64,000 nt of DNA from Eubacterium ruminantium (GTDB lineage Bacteria; Bacillota; Clostridia; Lachnospirales; Lachnospiraceae). This document shows, piece by piece, positions 17,401-24,731 of the stretch. A model generated the notes under the pieces. It was not told where the DNA came from. It did not search any database and saw nothing but the letters and a program-made list of their open reading frames with translations. The translations under genes and the position numbers were made by a program. Position 1 is the stretch's first letter; each line of letters starts with the position of its first letter. Location: assembly GCA_900108205.1 (NCBI GenBank), contig FNUU01000009.1:1-64000 (forward strand), written 5' to 3'.

Positions 17401-17509
17401 GCTGGGACAGGGCAAATGGAAGGTAAAGGGAGATAAGACGGTTTATAATGGTGATACCGGTATTTTTGTAAAGGATTCCGGTGAATATCAATTTGACAGG
17501 ATAGATTGA
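14483..17509 (+). CDS. Large secreted modular protein with three repeated units
   Basis: A 1008-residue protein with a signal peptide (residues 1-30, cut near NRAYAVE). It contains three related units of about 250-300 residues: each opens with a DIYVGTEYDFT or PVYVGTKYDFT-type strand, continues with an NGIYAKDSVSIDAPDGY-type module, and closes with a bacterial Ig-like VTFEAEEGNPKTCTIIAYD-type strand set. A Glu/Asp/Ser/Thr repeat linker (about 635-695) separates units two and three. The C-terminus has YKLGQGKWKVKGDKTVYNG and GEYQF, a motif I recall at the ends of other Lachnospiraceae surface proteins. There is no LPXTG. It starts at GTG with GGAGGATAAGGC upstream, 13 bases after the FecR gene. 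It is probably a cell-surface or adhesion protein. Confidence 0.8.
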   Translation: MKYKKISCIATIGALVLSTLSVPSVNRAYAVETNTAFEMTGVDKEGEGDTEEDTEGIIEVTFDALGDIYVGTEYDFTNKVHFPDSFEGGWEFVYEDLDSGESLDDKPSTFSTGSYSVTVVPLDPEIFTFTGTTSRQFEVKFLTVSSDEIPTLSGVENGIYAKDSVSIDAPDGYMICLSLGDMEYGDSNEVTKDKLFFENSDGDTFFNDDIVYSLARKSDGAETDQMPLSDAIPELANLVFDENPPVFVGKPLVDGEELEISEGDEVVAEKVEFTVKDAYLHEISTPEKTYTVSGGDIHEAEGEGEDIATVTFEAEEGNPKTCTIIAYDKSGNITSIEFSLIHPRDNRKEISITVDDLEPVYVGTKYDFTDKVHISDDEYDGKWTILYYQDIIPVNKPATDTFGQYSMKVKAEETDEYFGYETDNIEFSIIFLPFPEESPKLTGLKNGIYASDKVTITAPDGYLIKRSEEGSSYAGSITISKSELYFDEEETMLNDDLSVSLRRKSDNAQTDTDSIGNIVPELSDIIFDTDKPGLSGTPLVDGKAKSIKSGEEVVAKTVKITVKDDNLIKVVTGDGRSLTRENGGVVEKDGSYSATISFKAVESEPQECSFTAYDGLDNRYDLSFSLVHPNDKTEDTEDESTEDSEDDSTEDSSEDSTEDSTGDSTEDSTGDSTEDSTEDSTEDTTEATTENTEDPEKPEDKKTDASVDIIIKDQYYGVTYNPTIITESDGAEYATFQYRDKNDTSSSFTTTKPSRTGDYIVRVSVPATEKYNEISAATEFSISYLPMPSDPYTVSGDKGKENYYITDVRFVPLSGYSIASSLDGDYSDSLIYTDDITTICLMRNSDGAKTDVIRFSGKFKVDKDEPEIIDAYLDQTGNKADVSKDAYADMLVITIFDEHLKSVTLDGQAQKIKDNKVVLRIYAKGEGVDFVIEAEDEAGNKFHQSICLYASWIKDGLIPLGSSVLLRSGNRYKLGQGKWKVKGDKTVYNGDTGIFVKDSGEYQFDRID

Positions 17510-17511
17510 TC

Positions 17512-19296
17512 ATGAAAGAAAAAATTCGCAGAAGCGTGGAAACACTGATAGCCGGTTTGCTGGTTTTCCTGCTTACAGTATCAAATGTTTTAAGTGATCT
17601 TGATTTTATTGCGAAGGACAGGCTGTATCAGATTCCGCGAGGCATTGAGAGTAAGATAAAGATAATTGGAATAGATGAGAGGACACTGGCGGAGCTCGGT
17701 CCCATACAGACCTGGTCCAGAGGAAGATATGCCGAGCTTCTGGATGTACTCTGTAGTAATTCTGAGTATATGCCGGCAGTGATAGGTTTCGATATCATTT
17801 TCTCCGGAAATGTTGATGAGGGCGATGAAAAATTCAGCGAGGCAGCAGCCAAATATAAAAATGTAGTGGTTGTTAATCATCTTCTTTATGACCAGAGACT
17901 TATTGAAAATGAAAACGGTCTTCTGGTAAATAAGGTTGACGGTGTTGAGAAGCCGTTCGAAAGTCTGGATAATGCGGCACGTTCAGGCTTCAGTAACGTA
18001 GCACCTGATTCAGATGGTGTAGTAAGGCGAATGATACCGGTCGAAAGATATCAGGACGAGGAGTATAAGGCTTTCTCCGGAGTAGTCTATGATGCGTATT
18101 GTGAAAAAATCGGTATTGCGTCAAAAACGGTTCCGGTGGATAAATTTGGTTATTCACTTATCAATTACTCCGGAAGACCGGGGGATTATGAGTATATATC
18201 CATGGTGGATGTGTTGAACGGTAAGATCGATCCGAGAGCCTTTAAGGATAGCATTGTACTTGTGGGTGCCTATGCTCCGGGAATGCAGGACAGTTTTGAT
18301 GTTCCGAATGGCAGAAGTCAGCAGATGTATGGGGTTGAGATCCATGCAAATATACTTCAGTCATATATAGATGGACGTTTTGCGACAAACGGCAGTCCGG
18401 TACTCTATGGCCTTATCTCGGCTCTGATAGTTATGCTCCTTTCAATAATCATAAGAAGACTGAAGCTGTGGCAGGCTCTTATACTTGTGATAGCAGTTAT
18501 TGGTGCCAATGCTTATACACTTATGACAATAAATGAAAAAGGTCATGCCTACAGTCTGATATATTTCCCTCTGGTTCTGCTGATTTCATTTATTTATACT
18601 GTATCAGTACGTTATATTGTTGAGAAGGCAAAGAGAAAACAGGTGCTGGATGCATTTAGAAAATATGTCGCACCTGAGGTTGTGGAGGAGATATCAAAGA
18701 AGGGCGATTTCAAGATAAGTCTTGGAGGAGAGAACAGGGATATCGCAGTCCTTTTTGTGGATATACGTGGATTTACTACAATGTCTGAGGCTCTCGAACC
18801 GGAACAGGTGGTTGCGATATTAAATGAATATCTGAGTCTTACGACCAAATCCATATTTGATAATTCAGGAACTCTGGATAAGTTTGTCGGAGATGCAACC
18901 ATGGCTGTTTTTAATTCTCCGTTCGATCTGCCGGATTATGAGTTTAAGGCGGTATGCGCTGCCATGGATATAGTGAACGGCGGCAAGGCTCTTGAAGAAA
19001 AGCTTATGGAAAAGTACGGAAGAACCGTAGGCTTTGGTGTTGGTGTAAATGTCGGCCCGGCAGTTGTCGGAAATATCGGATGTGATTTCAGAATGGATTT
19101 TACTGCCATTGGTGATACCGTTAATACAGCAGCGAGACTGGAGGCAAATGCTAAAAAGGGCCAGGTGCTTATAAGTGATGTTCTTTATGAAAGAGTTAAA
19201 GACCGTGTAGAGGTAAAAGAAATAGGAGAGATACCGCTTAAGGGTAAAAGCAAGGGCGTTTTTGTTTATGAAGTAACGGAGGTGCATAATGCTTAA
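17512..19296 (+). CDS. CHASE2-domain class III adenylate/guanylate cyclase
   Basis: A 594-residue protein. An N-terminal membrane helix (about 10-30) leads to an extracellular CHASE2 domain (about 32-275; IGFDIIFSGNVDEGDEKFSE), three membrane helices (about 295-375), and a class III nucleotide cyclase domain (about 400-590). The catalytic core shows VDIRGFTTMSEALEPEQ (first metal Asp), FVGDATMAVF (second Asp) and AIGDTVNTAARLEANA. It should make cAMP or cGMP from the NTP on sensing an external cue. ATG 17512 overlaps nothing but lies 2 bases after the previous stop; a TTG at 17506 is possible. The end overlaps the MBL gene by 8 bases, so the two are translationally coupled. Confidence 0.9.
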   Translation: MKEKIRRSVETLIAGLLVFLLTVSNVLSDLDFIAKDRLYQIPRGIESKIKIIGIDERTLAELGPIQTWSRGRYAELLDVLCSNSEYMPAVIGFDIIFSGNVDEGDEKFSEAAAKYKNVVVVNHLLYDQRLIENENGLLVNKVDGVEKPFESLDNAARSGFSNVAPDSDGVVRRMIPVERYQDEEYKAFSGVVYDAYCEKIGIASKTVPVDKFGYSLINYSGRPGDYEYISMVDVLNGKIDPRAFKDSIVLVGAYAPGMQDSFDVPNGRSQQMYGVEIHANILQSYIDGRFATNGSPVLYGLISALIVMLLSIIIRRLKLWQALILVIAVIGANAYTLMTINEKGHAYSLIYFPLVLLISFIYTVSVRYIVEKAKRKQVLDAFRKYVAPEVVEEISKKGDFKISLGGENRDIAVLFVDIRGFTTMSEALEPEQVVAILNEYLSLTTKSIFDNSGTLDKFVGDATMAVFNSPFDLPDYEFKAVCAAMDIVNGGKALEEKLMEKYGRTVGFGVGVNVGPAVVGNIGCDFRMDFTAIGDTVNTAARLEANAKKGQVLISDVLYERVKDRVEVKEIGEIPLKGKSKGVFVYEVTEVHNA

Positions 19297-20077
19297 ATTC
19301 CTTGGAAGAGGTTCCGGTTTTTCTGATGAGCACAATGGAGCCTGTTTTGGACTGGGCAATAAACTTATACTTCTGGATTGCCCGATGGTAAGCTTCAGAA
19401 GACTGAAGAATGAGTCACCGGAGTATTTTGCGGAGGCAACGGATGAAAGATTCCGGGAGCTGAGAGAGCGCGATAAGCTTTCCGGTGAGGCAGACGGTTC
19501 TCGCAGGATAGAGGAGCTGATAATAGCCATAACACATACTCACAGTGATCATATTGCAGGACTTGCACTGACTATTCATTTTGCAAGATTTATCTGGAAG
19601 ATAAAAGTCAAGGTGATCGCACCTTCATCGGAGGTTTTGAAAAATCTGGATTATATGCTTACGGAAATGGATGGATGCAGCAGAGAAACCTATAGTATTG
19701 TTACAGCGGATGAATATATAGCAGACTCCGGTGATGAAGGAAGATGGCTTAAGGCTGTGATACCTACCATACATGTTCCTGAGCTTAGTGGTAAATGCTT
19801 TGGCTATCAGCTTGAGGTGGATGGCAGGAATGTGATATATACCGGAGATACATGTACTCTGGATACATTTTTAGATAAGATAACTCCGGAGAGTATCCTT
19901 TATACCGAATGCTCGGCATATGACACAGGAGTTCATTTATATATCAACAAATTGCTGGGATATAAGGATTTCTTTGAAGAGAATAATGTTAAAGTATATC
20001 TGATGCATCTGGATGATGTGAAAAAGATAGAGGAAGAGGCCGGAGAAGCAGGTTTTGAACCGGCTCCGCTTGCGTAA
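19289..20077 (+). CDS. MBL-fold metallohydrolase, candidate nucleotide phosphodiesterase
   Basis: A 262-residue metallo-beta-lactamase-fold enzyme. The metal site is complete: THTHSDHIAG (H83, H85, D87, H88), VIPTIHV, YTGDT and YLMHLDD at the end. It resembles the RNase Z/class II phosphodiesterase branch. It overlaps the nucleotide cyclase gene by 8 bases and is followed after 22 bases by a GGDEF cyclase. That setting makes hydrolysis of a cyclic nucleotide a reasonable idea, but this is inference. GGAGG stands 6 bases before ATG. Confidence 0.82.
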   Translation: MLKFLGRGSGFSDEHNGACFGLGNKLILLDCPMVSFRRLKNESPEYFAEATDERFRELRERDKLSGEADGSRRIEELIIAITHTHSDHIAGLALTIHFARFIWKIKVKVIAPSSEVLKNLDYMLTEMDGCSRETYSIVTADEYIADSGDEGRWLKAVIPTIHVPELSGKCFGYQLEVDGRNVIYTGDTCTLDTFLDKITPESILYTECSAYDTGVHLYINKLLGYKDFFEENNVKVYLMHLDDVKKIEEEAGEAGFEPAPLA

Positions 20078-20099
20078 AAAAGCAGAAATGGGGGATAAA

Positions 20100-21095
20100 A
20101 TGGAACAGAACATTTTAAAGGAAATTTATGATATAAGTACAAGCCTTTATGCTGAAATGTGCAGTGATAAGGAAAAAGACCATGGCAAGCTTTTTGAGTA
20201 TATGACTGAGCTGGGCAGAACAATGGCGGATGCTGACAGAGCCAGCTTCTGGAAATGGGACAGACATAAGCATGAACTCTGGACCACATCGGCAACCGGA
20301 GTAGACCGGATAGTGATCCCGGATAATACCGGACTTGTAGGAAAGGCTCTGAAGGAGGGAAGGGTTGTTGTAACAAATGATCCTTACAGTGATCCTGATT
20401 TTAATAAGGCAGTGGATATGAAAACCGGCTATAGAACAAAATCAGTCCTGGTCATGCCTGTTGCAGATATAAATGGTGTATTTATCGGAGCTTTCCAGAT
20501 CATAAATAAAAATGGTGATAATGGTTTCGATGAGGTTGAGGATGTCAGAAAGCTTTCCATGGCAGCTCTTGTGTGCGGTCTTGCCACAGAGTCGGAATCA
20601 TTTTTCGAAGAATCGCATCATGATAAGCTTACTAAGCTTAAAAACAGAATGGGCTTCTATAATGATTTCTCTAGAAAATATACCAAGGTGATCGATGAGA
20701 AGAGAGAACTCAGTCTTTTTATCTGTGATATTGATAAATTCAAGAGAGTAAATGATACCTATGGCCATAACGCCGGAGATGATGTGCTGGCATTTGTGGC
20801 CTCCATACTTGAAGCTTCATGCTCTGAAAAGGAAGCGGTATACAGATGGGGTGGTGAGGAATTTATCATGATGATGCCGGATACCAATCTGAGAGAAGCA
20901 GTGGAAAAGGCAGAAACCATACGTAAAAGGATCATGGATTCAACCATAAATGCAGATGGAAATGAAATAAGTGTTACAATGAGTTTTGGCTGCAGATTGT
21001 TTGATGAGAAGCTTTCTATAGAAGATAATATCAGTAAGGCGGATGAACACCTCTATACAGCTAAGGAAAGCGGCAGAAACTGCGTAATATACTAG
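20100..21095 (+). CDS. GAF-GGDEF diguanylate cyclase
   Basis: A 331-residue cytoplasmic protein: a GAF domain (about 30-165; RASFWKWDRHKHELWTT, then GLVGKALKEGRVVVTNDPYS) and a GGDEF domain (about 170-331). The active loop is intact as RWGGEEF (GGEEF at 251-255), and CDIDKFKRVNDTYGHNAGDD supplies the metal and GTP contacts. No RxxD inhibitory site precedes the loop. It should make c-di-GMP in response to a small ligand or redox state bound by GAF. ATG 20100 is selected because GGGGGATAAA directly precedes it, although the frame extends upstream. It ends the signalling block. Confidence 0.9.
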   Translation: MEQNILKEIYDISTSLYAEMCSDKEKDHGKLFEYMTELGRTMADADRASFWKWDRHKHELWTTSATGVDRIVIPDNTGLVGKALKEGRVVVTNDPYSDPDFNKAVDMKTGYRTKSVLVMPVADINGVFIGAFQIINKNGDNGFDEVEDVRKLSMAALVCGLATESESFFEESHHDKLTKLKNRMGFYNDFSRKYTKVIDEKRELSLFICDIDKFKRVNDTYGHNAGDDVLAFVASILEASCSEKEAVYRWGGEEFIMMMPDTNLREAVEKAETIRKRIMDSTINADGNEISVTMSFGCRLFDEKLSIEDNISKADEHLYTAKESGRNCVIY

Positions 21096-21219
21096 TATAG
21101 CGATTTCTAAATAACTACACCAAATAACTTGCCTGTTTTCCTGAACGGTACGGCACCGGGAGTCTTGGAACAGAATAATTGCAGATGAAAGGAAAAGATC
21201 TGTTTGGATCATTGAAACT

Positions 21220-22353
21220 ATGATGAACAAGAAAGAAATAAATGAGATAAAATCGCTTTTTGATACTGTACAGGATGCAGGTATCAGAAGGCTGGCAGGA
21301 TGTTATGTAAATGGAGAAAAACAGAAGGTAAAGACCTTTGTGGATGCATTTCTGAATCTTCCTGAGGAGGAAATGTATAAATATCTTGAGATATTCAGAA
21401 GAACATTTTCGGGAACTCAGGGTAAAAATCTTCTTGATATGTCATTTGATGAGAAGGACGGTGTTTCAGAGGGCAGAACGCTGCTTAAAAGGCTTCGCGA
21501 CAGCGACCTGGATGATGAAGAAGCACTTAATGAATTTTTTGATAAGGTTATCGCAAATTATGATCATGTCGGTAATTATCTTATACTTCTTATCAATCAG
21601 GACTATGACGTTCCGAATATTACAACGGACGGAATCGAGATGGAGGATGCTTCTGAAGAAGTTTACAGATATATTCTCTGCAGTATATGTCCTATGAAGC
21701 TCACTAAGCCGGGACTTGGCTTTGACGATGATCTGGGGGAGATACATACTCTTAAACAGATATTTGCTGTGGATCTTCCGGATACGGGATTTCTTTTCCC
21801 GGCATATAATGACAGAAGTTCGGATGAAGATGCGGCCCTGTATTTCACAAGAAAGACAGATGAGCAGCAGGAGAAGCTTCTGGAAAATGTTCTCAACTTA
21901 TCCTTTACAATTCCGGCCAAGCAGCAGAAGGAGGATTTTACAGGACTTGTAAATGAAGTCCTCGGAGATGAAAAAAGCTTTGAGACTGTATTTGCGATTC
22001 AGGAAAATCTGAAGGAAGCTGTTAAAAATAAAAAACAGGAGGCTCCGGGAGAAACTGTTGTTATCGACAGGAAGGAGATCAAAAATATATTTGAGGACAG
22101 TGGCGTTTCAGAGGAAAAACTGAAGACTTTTGATGAAAAGTATGAGAAGAGATTTGACAGAGAAGAAATTGTGGCTGAAAATGTTGCCCCTGTCAGAAAT
22201 TTTGAAGTGAAAAATGCAAATATGGTTCTGAGAGTCAGCAGCAAGCGGACGGATATAATTGAGACCAAGATAGTTGACGGAAAAAAATGTCTGGTCATTG
22301 AACTTACAGACGACCTTACCGTAAACGGTATACCTGTAAAGGATAATCAGTAG
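21220..22353 (+). CDS. DUF4317 family protein
   Basis: A 377-residue soluble protein whose order of segments matches DUF4317 from memory: NKKEINEIKSLFD start, CYVNGEKQKVKTFVDAFLNL, LLKRLRDSDLDD, NYLILLINQDYDVPNITTDG, CSICPMKLTKPGL, DLPDTGFLFPAYNDRSSDED. The family is widespread in Lachnospiraceae and Clostridia and has no known function. ATG 21220 and ATG 21223 are adjacent; the second matches the usual start. The 125 bases before it hold no strong ribosome site or promoter that I trust. Confidence 0.8.
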   Translation: MMNKKEINEIKSLFDTVQDAGIRRLAGCYVNGEKQKVKTFVDAFLNLPEEEMYKYLEIFRRTFSGTQGKNLLDMSFDEKDGVSEGRTLLKRLRDSDLDDEEALNEFFDKVIANYDHVGNYLILLINQDYDVPNITTDGIEMEDASEEVYRYILCSICPMKLTKPGLGFDDDLGEIHTLKQIFAVDLPDTGFLFPAYNDRSSDEDAALYFTRKTDEQQEKLLENVLNLSFTIPAKQQKEDFTGLVNEVLGDEKSFETVFAIQENLKEAVKNKKQEAPGETVVIDRKEIKNIFEDSGVSEEKLKTFDEKYEKRFDREEIVAENVAPVRNFEVKNANMVLRVSSKRTDIIETKIVDGKKCLVIELTDDLTVNGIPVKDNQ

Positions 22354-22418
22354 TATCAAAATGTTTGCAACTGTATATGATGAGTACTATATTGCATGAA
22401 AAAAGACCGGAGGGAAAG

Positions 22419-23420
22419 ATGAAAGCGGTATATTTGGAAGAAGGTGCGGTAAGCAGAGGCGATATCAGCCTTGAACCGATAACCTCTATAGTTGAAACTA
22501 AGGTATTTGATAATACAACAGAGGATGACAAATTTGAACATATAGGAGATGCAGAGGCTGTATTCACCAATAAGGTAATATTTGATGAGAAAACCTTTGA
22601 ACGTTTGCCAAATCTAAAATATGTAGGCGTTTGCGCCACGGGATATAATGTGATCGACCTTGATGCTGCAAGGAAGCGAGGGATTGTTGTGACAAATGTA
22701 CCTGCTTACAGTACTGAATCCGTTGCGCAGCTTGCATGGGGATTTATTCTTGAATGCGCAGGACATATCAGCAGTCATAATGAAAGTGTCCATAATGGTG
22801 ATTGGATAAAGTCGGAAACCTTCTGCTACTGGCTTACTCCTGCAATGGAGCTTGCGGGCAAGACTCTTGGAATTGTCGGATATGGTAATATTGGCCGGAG
22901 GATGGCTGAAATTGCCGCTGCTTTTAAAATGAATGTGAAGATATATACAGCACATCCCGAAAAATATATAAAGGATGGTACCGCCGGAGCAGAAAGAACG
23001 AGTGATGCTTTGTCTGATGCGAGCAGCATGAGTTTTGTATCTCTAGAGGAGCTTTTAAGTGAGTCTGACATCATTTCTCTTCATTGTCCTATGACAAAGG
23101 ATACTGATAAAATGATCAACGCGGGCAGTATTTCCAAGATGAAGGATGGCTGTATACTGATAAATGTAAGCAGAGGCGGACTGGTGGATGAAGATGCGTT
23201 GGCGGCAGCCCTTAAAAGCGGAAAGCTTGCCGCAGCGGCTGTGGATGTGGTCAGTGCCGAGCCTATGAAGGAGGATAATCCGCTGCTTACTGCACCGAAT
23301 ATAATAATCACGCCGCATATCGGATGGGCAAGTGTTGAAGCGAGAACAAGGCTGATAAGTACCATTGCCGATAATTTTAAAGCATTTCTTAATGGCAGTC
23401 CGGTGAATGTGGTCAGCTGA
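22419..23420 (+). CDS. D-2-hydroxyacid dehydrogenase (glycerate dehydrogenase-like)
   Basis: A 333-residue NAD-dependent 2-hydroxyacid dehydrogenase. The Rossmann motif is LGIVGYGNIGRRMAEIA; catalytic elements are NVSRGGLVDEDAL (Arg region), AVDVVSAEPM (Glu) and ITPHIGWASVEAR (His). GWAS-x-E-AR after the histidine is typical of the glycerate/hydroxypyruvate reductase-like subgroup. A loop of about 30 residues (about 188-218) rich in Ala, Ser and Asp is inserted between the Rossmann core strands. ATG 22419 is chosen for the GGAGGGAAAG immediately upstream; the frame begins 54 bases earlier without a ribosome site. It reduces or oxidises a small 2-hydroxy acid; the exact substrate is open. Confidence 0.87.
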   Translation: MKAVYLEEGAVSRGDISLEPITSIVETKVFDNTTEDDKFEHIGDAEAVFTNKVIFDEKTFERLPNLKYVGVCATGYNVIDLDAARKRGIVVTNVPAYSTESVAQLAWGFILECAGHISSHNESVHNGDWIKSETFCYWLTPAMELAGKTLGIVGYGNIGRRMAEIAAAFKMNVKIYTAHPEKYIKDGTAGAERTSDALSDASSMSFVSLEELLSESDIISLHCPMTKDTDKMINAGSISKMKDGCILINVSRGGLVDEDALAAALKSGKLAAAAVDVVSAEPMKEDNPLLTAPNIIITPHIGWASVEARTRLISTIADNFKAFLNGSPVNVVS

Positions 23421-23507
23421 TGCTGCGGTATAGATGGCTTACGGTATTTAATTATTCTGAGGCAGCTGGTGCTGTGCGTTTGGTAAAACAGACAGCTAAA
23501 TATATCC

Positions 23508-23536
23508 TTGACATGAATAGAGGAAATAATTATATT
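23508..23536 (+). promoter_or_regulatory. Sigma-A promoter of the methionine aminopeptidase gene
   Basis: TTGACA (23508-23513), 17-base spacer, TATATT (23531-23536), about 90 bases before the GTG start. Near-consensus. Confidence 0.75.
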
Positions 23537-23626
23537 TGATTGGTAAGAGATAACTAACTATATATAAGTTGGCAGATCCGCTTTGATAAGGCGGAACAAA
23601 AGATAAAGTATTAGAAGGAGAAACAA

Positions 23627-24499
23627 GTGGCTAAGTTGGGTAGAAATGATGCATGCTGGTGCGGAAGCGGTAAAAAATATAAGGCATGCCATGAAGAATT
23701 TGACAGAAAGATTGAAGTATACAAGAATCAGGGACACATTGTTCCTACGCATGAAATGATCAAGAATCCATTTCAGATTGCCAAGATAAAGGAAGCCTGC
23801 AAGGTTAATGTGGAGATACTTGATACTGTAGCAGATAAAATCTGTGCCGGAATGAGTACAGAGGATATAAATGATATCGTAAATGAAGTAACATACAGAA
23901 ATAAGGCGATTCCTGCGCCTCTTAATTATGAGGGCTTTCCGAAGAGCGTTTGCACATCTATAAATGATGCGGTATGTCATGGAATCCCATCCAAAGATGA
24001 GATACTTATGGACGGAGATATTATCAATGTTGATGTATCTACTATCCTGGATGGTTATTTTGCGGATTCATCAAGAATGTTTATGATCGGAAATGTATCC
24101 GATGAAGACAGAAAACTGGTTGAAGTAACCAAAGAGGCTATGTATAAGGGCCTGGAAATGGTTAAACCATGGACCTTCATGGGAGATATGGGTCAGGCAG
24201 TCAATGATCATGCTAAGGCAAACGGTTACTCTGTTGTTCGTGAAATAGGCGGACATGGCGTAGGTCTTGAATTCCACGAGGAACCTTGGGTAAGCTATGT
24301 AACGAAAAAAGGAACGGAGATACTTCTTGTTCCGGGCATGATGTTTACTATAGAGCCGATGATCAATATGGGCGGTCCGGAAATCTTCGTTGATGAAGAA
24401 AATGACTGGACTGTATATACGGATGACGGTTCGAAATCCGCTCAGTGGGAGATCCAGGTGCTTGTAACCGAGGACGGCCATGAGGTAGTAAGCTGGTAA
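23627..24499 (+). CDS. map: Methionine aminopeptidase with SEC-C zinc motif
   Basis: A 290-residue type I methionine aminopeptidase that removes the initiator methionine from new proteins. Residues 1-27 form a SEC-C metal motif (GRNDACWCGSGKKYKACHEE), as also found at the SecA C-terminus, thought to aid ribosome or partner contact. The metal ligands of the catalytic domain are all visible: NVDVSTIL (Asp), GYFADSSRM (Asp), GGHGVGLEFHEE (His), FTIEPMI (Glu) and WEIQVLV (Glu). The start is GTG with AAGGAGAAAC upstream. It is monocistronic, with its own promoter and terminator. Confidence 0.95.
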   Translation: MAKLGRNDACWCGSGKKYKACHEEFDRKIEVYKNQGHIVPTHEMIKNPFQIAKIKEACKVNVEILDTVADKICAGMSTEDINDIVNEVTYRNKAIPAPLNYEGFPKSVCTSINDAVCHGIPSKDEILMDGDIINVDVSTILDGYFADSSRMFMIGNVSDEDRKLVEVTKEAMYKGLEMVKPWTFMGDMGQAVNDHAKANGYSVVREIGGHGVGLEFHEEPWVSYVTKKGTEILLVPGMMFTIEPMINMGGPEIFVDEENDWTVYTDDGSKSAQWEIQVLVTEDGHEVVSW

Positions 24500-24512
24500 A
24501 GTACAAATATTT

Positions 24513-24554
24513 GGCAGTTATGATGGTGATACTTTCATAGCTGCCATTTTTTTG
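24513..24554 (+). terminator. Rho-independent terminator after map
   Basis: GGCAGTTATGA pairs with TCATAGCTGCC (one G-U) and is followed by a seven-T run ending near 24553. Confidence 0.85.
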
Positions 24555-24565
24555 TTATAATGTAT

Positions 24566-24700
24566 CTTATCAAAAGAAAAACAAGCACGAGCAAAGCGAG
24601 TATTTGTTTTTCTTGATAAGATACCGGAGGAACTTTAGTTCCGGAGGATTATGAGAAGCGAATTTTGCTTCTCATAATGAATTATCAAAAGAAAAACAAG
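24566..24700. repeat. REP/MITE-like palindromic repeat, copy A
   Basis: A unit of about 113 bases built of three hairpins. The first is CTTATCAA...TTGATAAG (24566-24620), long and A/T-rich. The second is GGAAC-TTTA-GTTCC (about 24628-24643). The third is a perfect 12-bp stem beginning ATTATGAGAAGC (24648-24678). The left arm recurs at 24681-24700. A near-identical unit is at 59830-59941 and a degenerate one at 53577-53640. It holds no ORF and sits between the map terminator and the Lon gene. Confidence 0.75.
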
Positions 24701-24731
24701 CTTTTATTTTACGGATAAGGAGAGACAGAAT

